Below are positions 1 through 7,792 of a DNA stretch of 64,000 bases, piece by piece. The number at the start of each line of letters is the position of its first letter. Position 1 is the first letter of the stretch. The notes below the pieces were generated by a model. That model was given only the letters and a program-made list of their open reading frames with translations. It had not been told where the DNA came from and made no database searches. A program made the translations under genes and the position numbers. The stretch is from Methylobacterium sp. Leaf112 (lineage in GTDB: Bacteria > Pseudomonadota > Alphaproteobacteria > Rhizobiales > Beijerinckiaceae): contig NZ_LMNG01000032.1 of the NCBI RefSeq assembly GCF_001423295.1, positions 62,001-126,000 of the forward strand, in the 5' to 3' direction.

Positions 1-319
1 CGGTGTCGAGGCCGAGCAGGATGCGCAGGGTCGTGGTCTTGCCCGCCCCCGAGGGGCCGATGAGGCAGGTGATCTCGCGCGCGTGAAGGGAGAAGCCCAA
101 GTCCCGCACCGCCTCGACGGGCTCGGGGCCGCCGGCGCCGTAGATCTTGGAGCGGATGTCGACGGTGAGGGCCGCGGGCCCGGCGCCGCCGGCGGACATG
201 GGCCCGGCGCCGCCGGCGGACATGGGCTCAGCGCCGCCGGCGGACATGGGCTCAGCGCCGCCGGCGGACATGGGCCCGGCGCCGCCGGCGGACATGGGCT
301 CAGCGCCAGCGTCGGACAT
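1..319 (-). CDS. ABC transporter ATP-binding protein, SsuB/TauB-like (partial)
   Basis: This is the N-terminal 106 codons of an ABC ATPase; the gene runs off the left edge. After the repeat, the protein reads into a nucleotide-binding domain with Walker A GPSGAGKTTT, followed by LRILLGLDT at the window edge. Together with the permease and binding protein upstream it forms a nitrate/sulfonate/taurine-type importer. The first 48 residues are six 8-residue units (MSDAGAEP, then five MSAGGAEP or MSAGGAGP), so every unit begins with Met and the true initiator is ambiguous. The first ATG overlaps the permease 3' end by 20 nt, as expected for translational coupling. The substrate cannot be told from this fragment. 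Confidence 0.8.
   Translation of the reverse strand, partial: MSDAGAEPMSAGGAGPMSAGGAEPMSAGGAEPMSAGGAGPMSAGGAGPAALTVDIRSKIYGAGGPEPVEAVRDLGFSLHAREITCLIGPSGAGKTTTLRILLGLDT
176..319 (-). repeat. 24-bp tandem repeat, six units, coding
   Basis: Six consecutive 24-bp units at the 5' end of the ATPase gene encode MSDAGAEP followed by five copies of MSAGGA(E/G)P. Units differ mainly at GAG/GGG in codon 7. Each unit carries an in-frame ATG. The unit is a multiple of three, so gain or loss of units keeps the frame. Confidence 0.9.
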
Positions 320-1037
320 GGGCTTCGAGGCGCTGGAGGACGAGAATGTCGATGGCGATCATCACGCTCATGAACACGATGCTGTAGCCGACGATGGCGG
401 CCACGTTCAGGCTCTGGACGAAGTAGTAGTTGATGGCGAAGCCGACCCCGTTGGGCCGTCCCAGCAGCTCGATCACCAGGACGATCTTCCAGGCCAGCGA
501 CAGTCCGGAGCGGGCGGCCGCCACCACGAAGGGCTGGAGTTGGGGCACCAGCACGTGGGCGATCCAGGTGCGCCGGTCGAACCGGTAGGTCCGGGCCATC
601 TCCTCCAGTTGCGGATCGAGGCCGCGCGCGCCCTCGCGCAGGATCACGGCGACGTTCGGCAGCTTGTTGAGCACCACGGCCAGCACCGCCGCGCCCTCGT
701 TGAGGCCGACCCAGATGTAGGCCAGCACGGTGATGACGAGCGCAGGGGTGTTGAGGAGGATGAGGAGCGGCGTGTCGAGGACGAGGTTGAGGCGCCGCGA
801 CCGCCCCAGCGCGATGCCGAGCAGCACGCCCAGCACCATGGCGAGCACGAAGGAGATCCCGACCCGCGCGAGGGTGATGCCGACGTTGGACCACAGGTCG
901 CCCGAGGCGGATTCGCTCTGGATGAAGCTCAGGATCGCGAGGGGCGCCGGCAGCAGCCGCGAGCCGGCCGCGACGGCGGCCGCCTGCCACCCGGCCAGCA
1001 GGACGAGGACCGAGACGAGGCGGGTGGCGGTCCCCAT
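300..1037 (-). CDS. ABC transporter permease, SsuC/TauC-like
   Basis: A 245-residue inner-membrane permease of the binding-protein-dependent transport family. About six hydrophobic segments are visible, starting with an N-terminal helix. The EAA-type cytoplasmic loop that contacts the ATPase is seen around EMARTYRFDRRTW. The length fits SsuC/TauC/NrtB relatives. It sits between the binding-protein gene (145 bp upstream) and the ATPase gene (20-nt overlap), so the order is binding protein, permease, ATPase in one operon. The substrate is probably an oxyanion, sulfonate or similar small organic compound; this is inferred from family only. Confidence 0.88.
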   Translation of the reverse strand: MGTATRLVSVLVLLAGWQAAAVAAGSRLLPAPLAILSFIQSESASGDLWSNVGITLARVGISFVLAMVLGVLLGIALGRSRRLNLVLDTPLLILLNTPALVITVLAYIWVGLNEGAAVLAVVLNKLPNVAVILREGARGLDPQLEEMARTYRFDRRTWIAHVLVPQLQPFVVAAARSGLSLAWKIVLVIELLGRPNGVGFAINYYFVQSLNVAAIVGYSIVFMSVMIAIDILVLQRLEAHVRRWR

Positions 1038-1108
1038 GTCGCTAGAATCTCATCGTGCTAGGCAGGCTTCGCGGGAGTGGGCACCGGTTCTGCGTCGAGA
1101 ACCCGAGT

Positions 1109-1138
1109 CGGTTCGCGTCGGGGCGCCGAAGCGAACCG
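1109..1138 (-). terminator. intra-operon hairpin between binding protein and permease genes
   Basis: A perfect 8-bp inverted repeat, CGGTTCGC and GCGAACCG, flanks a 14-nt loop. It lies in the gap downstream of the binding-protein gene and upstream of the permease gene. No T-run follows. Such hairpins after binding-protein genes commonly stabilise the upstream mRNA or attenuate read-through, giving more binding protein than membrane components. The function is inferred. Confidence 0.5.
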
Positions 1139-1181
1139 GCTCAGAGAGGCGCAGAGCGGCTCCGGCGCGCGGTCGCGTGCG

Positions 1182-2165
1182 TCAGCCATTCGCCGTGCCG
1201 TCGTAGTACAGGTCCGGCGGCAGGGCGGTGCCGGCGCCGACGAGGCGCTCGCCCCCGAGCCGGGCCAGGACGCCGTAGAGACGCTCGCCGTCGGCGCGTT
1301 CGGCGGTGAGCGCCCGGCGCGGGATGCCGGCGAGGAAGTCGCGCTTCAGGGCCTCGAAGGTCGCCTCGTCCTCGGCCGCCATGAGGGGGCGGACCACGTC
1401 CCACGCCGAGGCGTCCTGGGCAAGCATGTCCTTGGCCGCCTTCGAGGCGCGGGTGAAGCCCGCCACCGCCTCGGGCTTGGCCGAGACGGTCTCGCCCGCC
1501 AGGAGGTAGCCGATCAGCGCCATGGAGCCCGTGGCGCCGAAGGCCCGCATGATGTCGTCGGAGCCGATGATGCGCCGGAAGCCCTTCGGCTCCAGGCGCG
1601 CGCAATAGGTCCAGTACAGGAGGCCGGCGTCGAGTTCGCCCTGCTCGAGCTTGAGCGCCAGGAGGGGCGGCGCGCCGAACGCGATGGTGGCCTCGGTCTC
1701 GAGGTCGAGGCCGGCGGTGTCGCGGGCCTGGGCCTTGAGGAGGAGCCAGTTCTTGTCGAGCGGCCCGCCGGCGACGCCGATGCGCTTGCCCTTGAGGTCC
1801 TTGAGGGTGGCGATGGGACTCTTGCCCGGCACCATCAGGGACCCCTCGGTGGTGGAATAGGGAAAGAACCGCATGGCGCGGCCCTCGTTGCCGAGGCGGG
1901 CCGCCCACAGCAGGTCGCCCACGATGGTGTCGACCTGACCGCCCTGGAAGGCGATGCGGGCGGCATCGTTGCCGGCGAGCTTGACCACGTCGAGGGTGAA
2001 GCCGTTGGCCGTGTCCAGGCCGCGGGCCTTGATCACGGCGGCCTCCCACGACACCGTGCCGAAGGGCAGGCTGCCCACGGAAACCCTGGGGGGCGCGGCC
2101 CGGGCCGGGCGAGCGGCCAGGGGCAGCAATGCCGCCGTCGCGAGCAATCCGCGCCGTGACAGCAT
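1182..2165 (-). CDS. ABC transporter substrate-binding protein, NMT1/SsuA-like
   Basis: A 327-residue exported binding protein. The N-terminus has paired arginines and a hydrophobic core (MLSRRGLLATAALLPLAARP) ending in an AxA-type cleavage region near residue 24, which resembles a Tat or Tat-compatible Sec signal. The mature part reads like NMT1/SsuA periplasmic proteins (VSVGSLPFGTVSWE, then GKRIGVAGG). The ATG is preceded by GGAGG-like sequence (revcomp of ccctcc), which supports this start over upstream in-frame codons. It is the first gene of the three-gene uptake operon. The ligand is unknown, but the family binds sulfonates, taurine, nitrate and thiamine precursors. Confidence 0.85.
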   Translation of the reverse strand: MLSRRGLLATAALLPLAARPARAAPPRVSVGSLPFGTVSWEAAVIKARGLDTANGFTLDVVKLAGNDAARIAFQGGQVDTIVGDLLWAARLGNEGRAMRFFPYSTTEGSLMVPGKSPIATLKDLKGKRIGVAGGPLDKNWLLLKAQARDTAGLDLETEATIAFGAPPLLALKLEQGELDAGLLYWTYCARLEPKGFRRIIGSDDIMRAFGATGSMALIGYLLAGETVSAKPEAVAGFTRASKAAKDMLAQDASAWDVVRPLMAAEDEATFEALKRDFLAGIPRRALTAERADGERLYGVLARLGGERLVGAGTALPPDLYYDGTANG

Positions 2166-2272
2166 CGGCGGTCCCTCCCTTATTCTGTTGAGAGTCTCAA
2201 TAGGATGTCCCGGTTCGGCCGTCCACCGGCGCGACCGCGCCGGCGCTGAGGCGAAACGGCCCGCGCGCTTGC

Positions 2273-2328
2273 GCGGGCGTCCTTGCACGGGCGTCCTTGT
2301 GCAGGTGTCCTCGCGCGGACGTCCTTGC
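2273..2328. repeat. 14-bp tandem repeat, four units, in divergent promoter region
   Basis: Four 14-bp units (gcgggcgtccttgc and variants) lie end to end in the gap between the binding-protein gene and phhB. The unit is not a multiple of three and no gene covers it. It lies where promoters for both directions are expected, so copy number could alter spacing. No other element was recognised in the 233-bp gap. Confidence 0.75.
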
Positions 2329-2398
2329 ACCTGCGCCCCGCCCGTCGCAGGGTCGCCGCCAGGCGCCCGGCCGACGCCGGGCCACGGGAGGATCCACC

Positions 2399-2776
2399 AT
2401 GGCCGAACCGCGCGAACCCGTCCTCGACGACGCCACCATCGAGGCCCGCCTCGCCGGCGAGCTGCCGGCCTGGCGCCTCGAGGACGGCTGGATCAAGCGC
2501 ACCTACAAGACCGCGAGCTGGAAGAGCACGCTCATGGTCATCAACACCGTGGGGCACCTCGCCGAGGCCGCCTGGCACCATCCCGACCTCACGGCCTCCT
2601 ACGCCTGGGTCGAGGTGCGCCTGACCAACCACGCCGCCAAGGGCGTGACCGAGAAGGACTTCGCCCTGGCGCGCAAGATCGAGGAGGTGGTCGGCTGGCA
2701 GCCCGGCACGGAGGGCGGCGCCCTCGAGGGCACCCCGACGGACCCGCGCTTCGCCTACATCAAGCACGACAAGTAG
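2399..2776 (+). CDS. phhB: pterin-4a-carbinolamine dehydratase
   Basis: A 125-residue PCD/DCoH protein that dehydrates 4a-hydroxytetrahydropterin during regeneration of tetrahydropterin cofactor, classically for phenylalanine hydroxylase. The family signature is visible as HHPDLTASYAWVEVRLTNH, with the His-His-Pro triad, the aromatic residues and the second His, followed by the conserved Asp of EKDF. Length is normal. The start is the ATG preceded by GGAGGATCCACC. No phenylalanine hydroxylase is present in the window. Many bacteria carry a stand-alone PCD, so the partner enzyme cannot be named here. Confidence 0.92.
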   Translation: MAEPREPVLDDATIEARLAGELPAWRLEDGWIKRTYKTASWKSTLMVINTVGHLAEAAWHHPDLTASYAWVEVRLTNHAAKGVTEKDFALARKIEEVVGWQPGTEGGALEGTPTDPRFAYIKHDK

Positions 2777-2786
2777 GGCGCGCGTC

Positions 2787-3008
2787 TCACCGCTCCGCCT
2801 TCACCCGGCGGCACTCGGTCTTGAGGTAGGCGGTCTTCCCGACTTCGTCGCGAAGGTCCGTGCGGGCGATGATCTCCTGCCAGCCGTTGGTGCAGCCGAG
2901 CTCGTTGGCAACGCGGACCTTGCGGACCTCGCTCGCCCTGTCGTCGGTGCAGCCCTCGATGGGGATGCCGTTGGCGCAGACGAGGACGACGGCGATGAAG
3001 GCGTTCAC
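2787..3008 (-). CDS. small Cys-containing exported protein, unknown
   Basis: A 73-residue protein starting at GTG with a GGAG motif seven nt upstream. The first residues (MNAFIAVVLVCANG) form a short hydrophobic stretch, possibly a signal or anchor, followed by a compact polar domain. It contains four cysteines, spaced as expected for two disulfides in the periplasm. It converges with phhB, leaving only 10 bp between stops. I do not recognise the family. The ribosome binding site and the clean end-to-end packing support it as a real gene. Confidence 0.55.
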   Translation of the reverse strand: MNAFIAVVLVCANGIPIEGCTDDRASEVRKVRVANELGCTNGWQEIIARTDLRDEVGKTAYLKTECRRVKAER

Positions 3009-3081
3009 GGGCGGGCTCCGGCTGACAGACGCATCATCGGGTACGCGCGGCGCCGCGCCCCGGTTTCAGCCGATCTCCGGG

Positions 3082-3927
3082 TCAGCTGATTTCCAGGATC
3101 GTGTCGGGCGAGAACGTGGCGCCCTCGACCGGGTTGGCGACCCAACGGGTGCGCCCGACCCTGAGATCGTGGCCTGCGTGGAAATGACCCGAGATCCACA
3201 CATCCGGGCGTGCGGCGTCGGGCAGGTCGTTCAGCACCGTGGTGGCGTAGAAGGCCGGCAGCCACCACGGCACGCCGGGCGCCCCGCGAAACGCATCCAC
3301 CGCCGCCGTGCCGGCCGGGTGGTGGGTCACGCACACGCTCGGCCCGTCATGCGGCACCGACAGGGCCGCGACGAGCCCCGCCCGCTCGCGCTCATGCGCC
3401 GCCATGGCGTCCCGCGGCGACCACACCGAGCCGTCGCCGTTGCGGATGGCGCCGCGGAACTCGCGGGACCCGGTGACGGGGTCGGTCATGCGCGCGGCGG
3501 CGTAGGCGACGGGGTCGGCTGGCCGGTCCGGCGTCCCGGCGTCGCGCCAGCGCCCGGCGAGGCGCCAGTCGGTCCACAGGGTGGTGCCGGTGAAGCGCAC
3601 CCCGTCGAGGATCACGGACGCGCCCCCCTGGAGCAGGTGGATCGTGTGCCCCGCCTCGTTCAGGCGCGCGACCTCGGCCTCCAGGGCGGCGAGGAGCTGG
3701 GGCGCCGTGCGACCGTCGCCCGTGGGGGCGTAGCGCTCGTGGTTGCCGGGCACCAGCACGATGGGCCGGCCCTGCGCCAGGGCCACCACGGCCGCCAGCC
3801 CCCGCTCGGGATGGCCCTCCCACAGGTCGCCGGCGCAGGCGAGGACATCGAAGGCGGGGCGCGGCAGGGGGATCACGTCGAGGCGGCGACGCTCGAGGTG
3901 GAGATCCGAGATCGGAAAGACGCGCAT
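3082..3927 (-). CDS. metallophosphoesterase
   Basis: A 281-residue calcineurin-like phosphoesterase. The dimetal motifs occur in order: SDLHLE at residues 7-12, GDLWE, GNHE, a THHPAG motif and SGHFHAGHD near the C-terminus. These five blocks supply the Asp, His and Asn ligands of a dinuclear metal centre that hydrolyses phosphoester bonds. No signal peptide or membrane segment is visible, so it should be cytoplasmic. The substrate cannot be predicted because the fold covers nucleases, nucleotidases and protein phosphatases. It is transcribed alone; the 73 bp to the next minus-strand gene contain no obvious structure. Confidence 0.88.
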   Translation of the reverse strand: MRVFPISDLHLERRRLDVIPLPRPAFDVLACAGDLWEGHPERGLAAVVALAQGRPIVLVPGNHERYAPTGDGRTAPQLLAALEAEVARLNEAGHTIHLLQGGASVILDGVRFTGTTLWTDWRLAGRWRDAGTPDRPADPVAYAAARMTDPVTGSREFRGAIRNGDGSVWSPRDAMAAHERERAGLVAALSVPHDGPSVCVTHHPAGTAAVDAFRGAPGVPWWLPAFYATTVLNDLPDAARPDVWISGHFHAGHDLRVGRTRWVANPVEGATFSPDTILEIS

Positions 3928-3995
3928 GGAGTTCTGGAGCCTCGGACTTTCAGGAAGCCGTCTTCACGCGACCGCCCGTGAGCGACCGTTCTGCC

Positions 3996-4595
3996 TCAAG
4001 CGACCGTTTTGGCCGCGCGCCATTCCGCGCGGGCCGCCCGGAGGATGTCCCCGGCCGAATCCGCGTTGAGGACGGCGATGCCGGCGGCGGCGACGAGGTC
4101 GGGCCAGGGGGACAGGGTCAGGGCGGTGACGAGGCCGGCGGCGATGATGGCGAGGTTGGCGTAGGCGTCGTTGCGGGCCGAAAGGTAGGCCGCCCGGGTC
4201 AGGCTGCCGCCGCCGTCGCGGTGGCGCGCCAGCATCGCCGCGCAGACGAGGTTGACGCCCAGAGCCGCGAGCCCTGTCAGGGTCAGCGCCAGAGGCGCCG
4301 GCGGGGTCAGGTCTGAAAACTTCTCGTAGGCCGCGTAGGCCGTGGCGAGGCCTGGAATCACCAGGATGCCGGCCAGCACCATGCCGAGGCGGGCCCGGTT
4401 GCGGACGCTCCAGCCGATCCCGGCGAAGATCAGCAGGTTGATGGCCGCGTCCTCGAGAAAATCGAGGCTGTCGGCGATGAGGGCGATGGAGCCGATGGCG
4501 AGCGCCACGGCGATCTCGATGCCGAAGAACCCGAGATTCAGGGCCGCCACCCGGGCGACGACGGGACGGAGCGCGGGGGTGGGCGCGGGCTTCAT
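3996..4595 (-). CDS. cation-efflux (CDF-like) membrane protein, degenerate metal site
   Basis: About 199 residues from the chosen ATG, with five or six hydrophobic helices and no cytoplasmic C-terminal domain. Helix 2 carries SIALIADSLDFLEDA, matching the CDF metal site with a DxxxD pair as in Fe/Mn-type members. The partner site in helix 5 reads ARNDAYANLAIIAAG, where the Asp is kept but the usual His four residues before it is Ser. It may therefore transport a different cation or have lost transport. An upstream ATG at 4652 would add 19 polar residues; neither start has a strong ribosome binding site. Confidence 0.7.
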   Translation of the reverse strand: MKPAPTPALRPVVARVAALNLGFFGIEIAVALAIGSIALIADSLDFLEDAAINLLIFAGIGWSVRNRARLGMVLAGILVIPGLATAYAAYEKFSDLTPPAPLALTLTGLAALGVNLVCAAMLARHRDGGGSLTRAAYLSARNDAYANLAIIAAGLVTALTLSPWPDLVAAAGIAVLNADSAGDILRAARAEWRAAKTVA

Positions 4596-4803
4596 CACGC
4601 TGCCGGATCGATCGGGACGGGAGATTCGGTCACGGGGCCATCCCTGAAGCATCGTCCCCGAAGGCGTCGGTCGGCATTCGGGACAGGACGAGGCCGAGCC
4701 TCCGCGCGCCTCATCTCATCCTGCGCCTCTTCGCCGATGCGCCGCGCCCTGTCGAGGGGGCGGCCGCCCTTCCCCCGGAGACTTCTAACTAAGGGAGACC
4801 TCC

Positions 4804-4850
4804 AATCGTGGGAGATCTCGAATCATGGGAGATCTCGAATCGTGGAAGGG
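4804..4850. repeat. 17-bp tandem repeat
   Basis: Two full units and one partial unit of AATCRTGGGAGATCTCG occupy the gap between the CDF-like gene and the next minus-strand gene. Each unit contains the palindrome GAGATCTC. Nothing else was recognised in the 286-bp gap from 4596 to 4881. Confidence 0.7.
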
Positions 4851-4881
4851 ACCGGGGCGGGCCGGAGATCGGCGCGACCGA

Positions 4882-5313
4882 TCAGGGGCCGCGTGCGATG
4901 CGCCGGTTGCGCACGTCCTTCAGCGCGCGCCGATGGGTGGGAGAGATCCCCGGCGGCGTCGGCGGCGGGGCCGGCTTCGGCAGGACGGGGGTCAGGGTCC
5001 GCACGCGAGACGACAGGGCCGGATGGACCGGTGCGCCCTGCGGCCGCCCGGGCGCCGGCCAGCCCATCGGGGCGGCTTCCCAATCGACCGTGATGGGCCT
5101 CGGCGCAGCGGGCCTGCGCGTTCGACCGGTGCGCCGCGGCTGCGGCGAACGGCACGCCGCGACCGTGAAGGCGACGAGGGAGCCGGCGAGGCAGGCGCAG
5201 GCGAGGACGAGGATGTCCGGCCTCGGCGTTTCGCTCACCATCAGGCCGACGAGCCCCGTCACCGAGAGCGCCGACCCGATATGCCGGGGTGCGAAGGGGT
5301 CGAAATCGGTCAT
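4882..5313 (-). CDS. hypothetical membrane protein
   Basis: A 143-residue protein of unknown function. Two hydrophobic segments lie in the first 55 residues (ALSVTGLVGLMV and ILVLACACLAGSLVAFTVAA), followed by a Pro/Arg-rich tail without recognisable domains. The chosen ATG has a GAGGG motif eight nt upstream; a GTG nine nt further upstream is also possible. The tail may be disordered or read through low-constraint sequence, so the C-terminal part is less certain. No neighbour suggests a role. Confidence 0.5.
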   Translation of the reverse strand: MTDFDPFAPRHIGSALSVTGLVGLMVSETPRPDILVLACACLAGSLVAFTVAACRSPQPRRTGRTRRPAAPRPITVDWEAAPMGWPAPGRPQGAPVHPALSSRVRTLTPVLPKPAPPPTPPGISPTHRRALKDVRNRRIARGP

Positions 5314-5480
5314 GCCCGACACCCTCGGCCCTGGGGATCACGAAAGCGTGAAGTCAATCCTTCGAATTGTCCCGGCTCTTTCCCCGGTACCCTGGCGCAC
5401 CGCGTCCATCCATCCCGCCTGCGCACACGTCGGTCTGGTCCCGTGGGCCGCAGGCGTCCTCCTCCTCCGGAGAAGAGGCC

Positions 5481-6035
5481 TCAGGGTTCGCGAAACCCCG
5501 TCGGCAAGCCGTCGAGGCTCACTGCATTCTTCTCGGCGCGATAGGCACGAAGCCCGGCTTCTCCCTTGGCCTCGGCCCAACGCGCGAGAACCGGGCGTTC
5601 GCCCGCGTACGCGAAGAGCGGGACGCCATAGCCGCAGCTCGTCTGCACGAGGTCGATCGCGAGGGACACGACCTGACGGGCCCCGAGCGGTTCCACGCCT
5701 CCGTAGAAGCGGTCGAGAAACCCCGCGTAATCCGATGACCCCCGGAACGCGACGCGGCCTTTTCCATAAAGCCGAAGAATCGACGGCGGGCCGTCGAACG
5801 CGCAGAACATGAGGGTCACCGGGCCGTCGGCCCTCACATGGGCGGCCGTTTCGCTGCCGCTGCCGGTCAGGTCCAGATAGGCGACATGGTTCGGGTCGAG
5901 CACATGAAGGTGTTCGGTCGGACGAGGCGAGATGTTGGTGCGCGCGCCCAATGCCCCGGAGCCGGTGAAGAAGATCTTCTGCGATGCGATGAAATGCTGA
6001 TGCGTGTCCTCCATCGCGGGGAACTGCTTCGCCAT
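5481..6035 (-). CDS. pyridoxamine 5'-phosphate oxidase-family protein (FMN-binding split barrel)
   Basis: A 184-residue protein of the PPOX-like split-barrel family. The pattern IFFTGSGALGARTNISPRP, then VAYLDLTGSGSETAAHVRADG, is typical of the small FMN- or F420-binding members that reduce or sense small molecules rather than true PdxH. The ATG at 6035 has GAGG six nt upstream; an earlier in-frame ATG would add 18 residues that do not look conserved. It is divergent from the MaoC gene. The substrate is unknown. Confidence 0.78.
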   Translation of the reverse strand: MAKQFPAMEDTHQHFIASQKIFFTGSGALGARTNISPRPTEHLHVLDPNHVAYLDLTGSGSETAAHVRADGPVTLMFCAFDGPPSILRLYGKGRVAFRGSSDYAGFLDRFYGGVEPLGARQVVSLAIDLVQTSCGYGVPLFAYAGERPVLARWAEAKGEAGLRAYRAEKNAVSLDGLPTGFREP

Positions 6036-6304
6036 GCTGGCCTCGTCGATCGGTTCGCTGTCCGGCAGAGTTTGCGCACGAAGAGCCACCCGTGCGGCGC
6101 CATCGTGGCAGACCCAGGGTCGTCTCCGTCACGTGCCGCGATGTCCGTGAAGGCTCGACCGGTTCGGGTGAATACGGGCCGCGCGGCGGTCCGAGACTGG
6201 ATTTGGCCGCGCGCCTGTGCGAGGCGAGCGTGACCTGCCGCGCGTCCCCGGACGTGCCGCCGACGCATGCGTGCCACAAACGGAACGAGACGGGGGAACT
6301 GCCC

Positions 6305-6784
6305 ATGATGCCAGAACTGCGCGTCCTGTACTTCGAGGACCTCGAAGTCGGCCTGTCCGAGACCCTCAACAAGGAGATCTCGTCCTCCGACGTGGTGGGC
6401 TTCGCCGAGATCACCGGCGACCGCAACCCGATCCACCTGTCCGAGCACTTCGCCGCCCGTACGCCGTTCGGCACCCGCATCGCCCACGGCCTCTATACCG
6501 CCGGCCTGATCTCGGCGGTGCTCGGCACGCGCCTGCCCGGCCCCGGCGCCATCTACATCAGCCAGACCCTGAACTTTCGCGCGCCCGTGCGGATCGGCGA
6601 CACGGTTCAGGTCACCGTCGAGGTGGCCGAACTCGTGCCCGAGCGCCGCCGTGCCCGCCTCAAATGCACCTGCTCCGTCGCCGGCGAGATCGTGCTGGAC
6701 GGCGAGGCCCTGGTGAAGGTGCCGACCAAGGCCGAGGCCGACCCCCTCGCCATCCGCATGGGCGGCCGCCCGCCGAGCGCCTGA
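6305..6784 (+). CDS. MaoC-family (R)-specific enoyl-CoA hydratase
   Basis: A 159-residue single hot-dog protein. The (R)-hydratase signature ITGDRNPIHL, with catalytic Asp39 and His44, is followed by the FGTRIAHG motif. Such enzymes hydrate trans-2-enoyl-CoA to (R)-3-hydroxyacyl-CoA and often feed polyhydroxyalkanoate synthesis; members also act in other acyl-CoA routes. Two adjacent ATG codons start the protein behind a GGGGA motif. The next gene begins 25 nt downstream and may be co-transcribed. No PHA synthase is present in the window, so the pathway is inferred from family only. Confidence 0.85.
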   Translation: MMPELRVLYFEDLEVGLSETLNKEISSSDVVGFAEITGDRNPIHLSEHFAARTPFGTRIAHGLYTAGLISAVLGTRLPGPGAIYISQTLNFRAPVRIGDTVQVTVEVAELVPERRRARLKCTCSVAGEIVLDGEALVKVPTKAEADPLAIRMGGRPPSA

Positions 6785-6809
6785 CCCGGCCGCACCCCTG
6801 ACCCGGCCC

Positions 6810-7604
6810 GTGACCCCGATCCCCATCGACAGCCCGGCCGACGCGCGCCTCGCCCCCTACACGGCCATGCGCGAGCGCGATCTTGTCGGGCGCGCGGGCC
6901 GCTTCATCGTCGAGGGCGACGTCACCCTTCGGGTGATGGTTTCGCAGAAGGCGCGGTTCTCGCTGGAATCGATCCTGCTGTCGCCGGAGCGCGTGGACGG
7001 CCTCGCCGACATCCTGCCCGACGCCGTCCCGGTCTACGTCGCCGCCAAGGCCGTGATGAGCGCCATCACGGGGTTTCCGATCCATCGCGGCGTTCTGGCG
7101 GTGGGGCTGCGCGGCCTGGAGGGCGCCCTTGCGGTGCCGCCCGCCCCGGCGCCGGCCCTCGTCGTCGGCCTCGTCGGATTGACCAACCACGACAATGTCG
7201 GCGGCCTGTTCCGCAACGCCGCCGCCTTCGGGGCCGACGCGGTGCTCCTCGACGCCGACACCTGCGATCCCCTCTACCGCAAGGCGATCCGGGTCTCGGC
7301 CGGCGCGGCGCTCACGGTGCCGTTCGGGCGCCTGCCCGACGGTGCCGCCTGTCTGGCCTTCGCGCACCATCACGGCCTCATACCCCTGGCGCTCAGCCCC
7401 GCCGGGGGCGAGACCCTGTCCGACCTGACGCCGCCGCCCCGCGCCCTCCTGCTCCTCGGCACGGAAGGCCCCGGCCTGCCCGAGGCGCTCATGGCCCGCG
7501 CCCGGACCATCCGCATCGCCATGGCGCCCGGCTTCGATTCCCTCAACGTCGCCACCGCCGGGGCGCTCGCCCTGCACCACCTCGCCGCGCACCGGTTGGG
7601 ATGA
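6810..7604 (+). CDS. SpoU/TrmH-family RNA 2'-O-methyltransferase
   Basis: A 264-residue SPOUT-fold methyltransferase beginning at GTG. The three SpoU motifs are present: motif 1 LTNHDNVGGLFRNAAAFGA with the Asn and catalytic Arg, motif 2 LLLGTEGPGLPE with the Glu, and motif 3 IAMAPGFDSLNVATAGAL with the Ser-Leu-Asn of the knot. It should transfer a methyl group from SAM to a ribose 2'-OH in rRNA or tRNA. The N-terminal 100 residues resemble the RNA-binding extension of RlmB-like proteins. Which nucleotide is modified cannot be read from sequence. Confidence 0.88.
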   Translation: MTPIPIDSPADARLAPYTAMRERDLVGRAGRFIVEGDVTLRVMVSQKARFSLESILLSPERVDGLADILPDAVPVYVAAKAVMSAITGFPIHRGVLAVGLRGLEGALAVPPAPAPALVVGLVGLTNHDNVGGLFRNAAAFGADAVLLDADTCDPLYRKAIRVSAGAALTVPFGRLPDGAACLAFAHHHGLIPLALSPAGGETLSDLTPPPRALLLLGTEGPGLPEALMARARTIRIAMAPGFDSLNVATAGALALHHLAAHRLG

Positions 7605-7792
7605 TGGCATTCCGCGCGATTTTCCACGGGCGCAGCCCCGAATCACCCCCCGCACCGGCACGCGACAATCCGTGGCTCTTGCCCTGCCGGTCGCTACGCT
7701 CAAGATTGCACCCGTGTGCCGGTCGGTGTGCGTGGTAAAGCCGGATCGGGCCAGGGGGCGTGATCCAGGCGATCGATGGGGAGTTGTGAGCG

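Noticed and set aside
147..1061. Long plus-strand open frame over the ABC transporter genes
   Set aside because: It is the antisense shadow of the permease and ATPase genes, His/Asp/Gly-rich with no family pattern, as expected opposite high-GC coding DNA.
4808..5812. Plus-strand open frame of about 334 residues
   Set aside because: Arg-rich low-complexity product with no motif, and it spans the opposite strand of a gene with a ribosome binding site and the PPOX gene.
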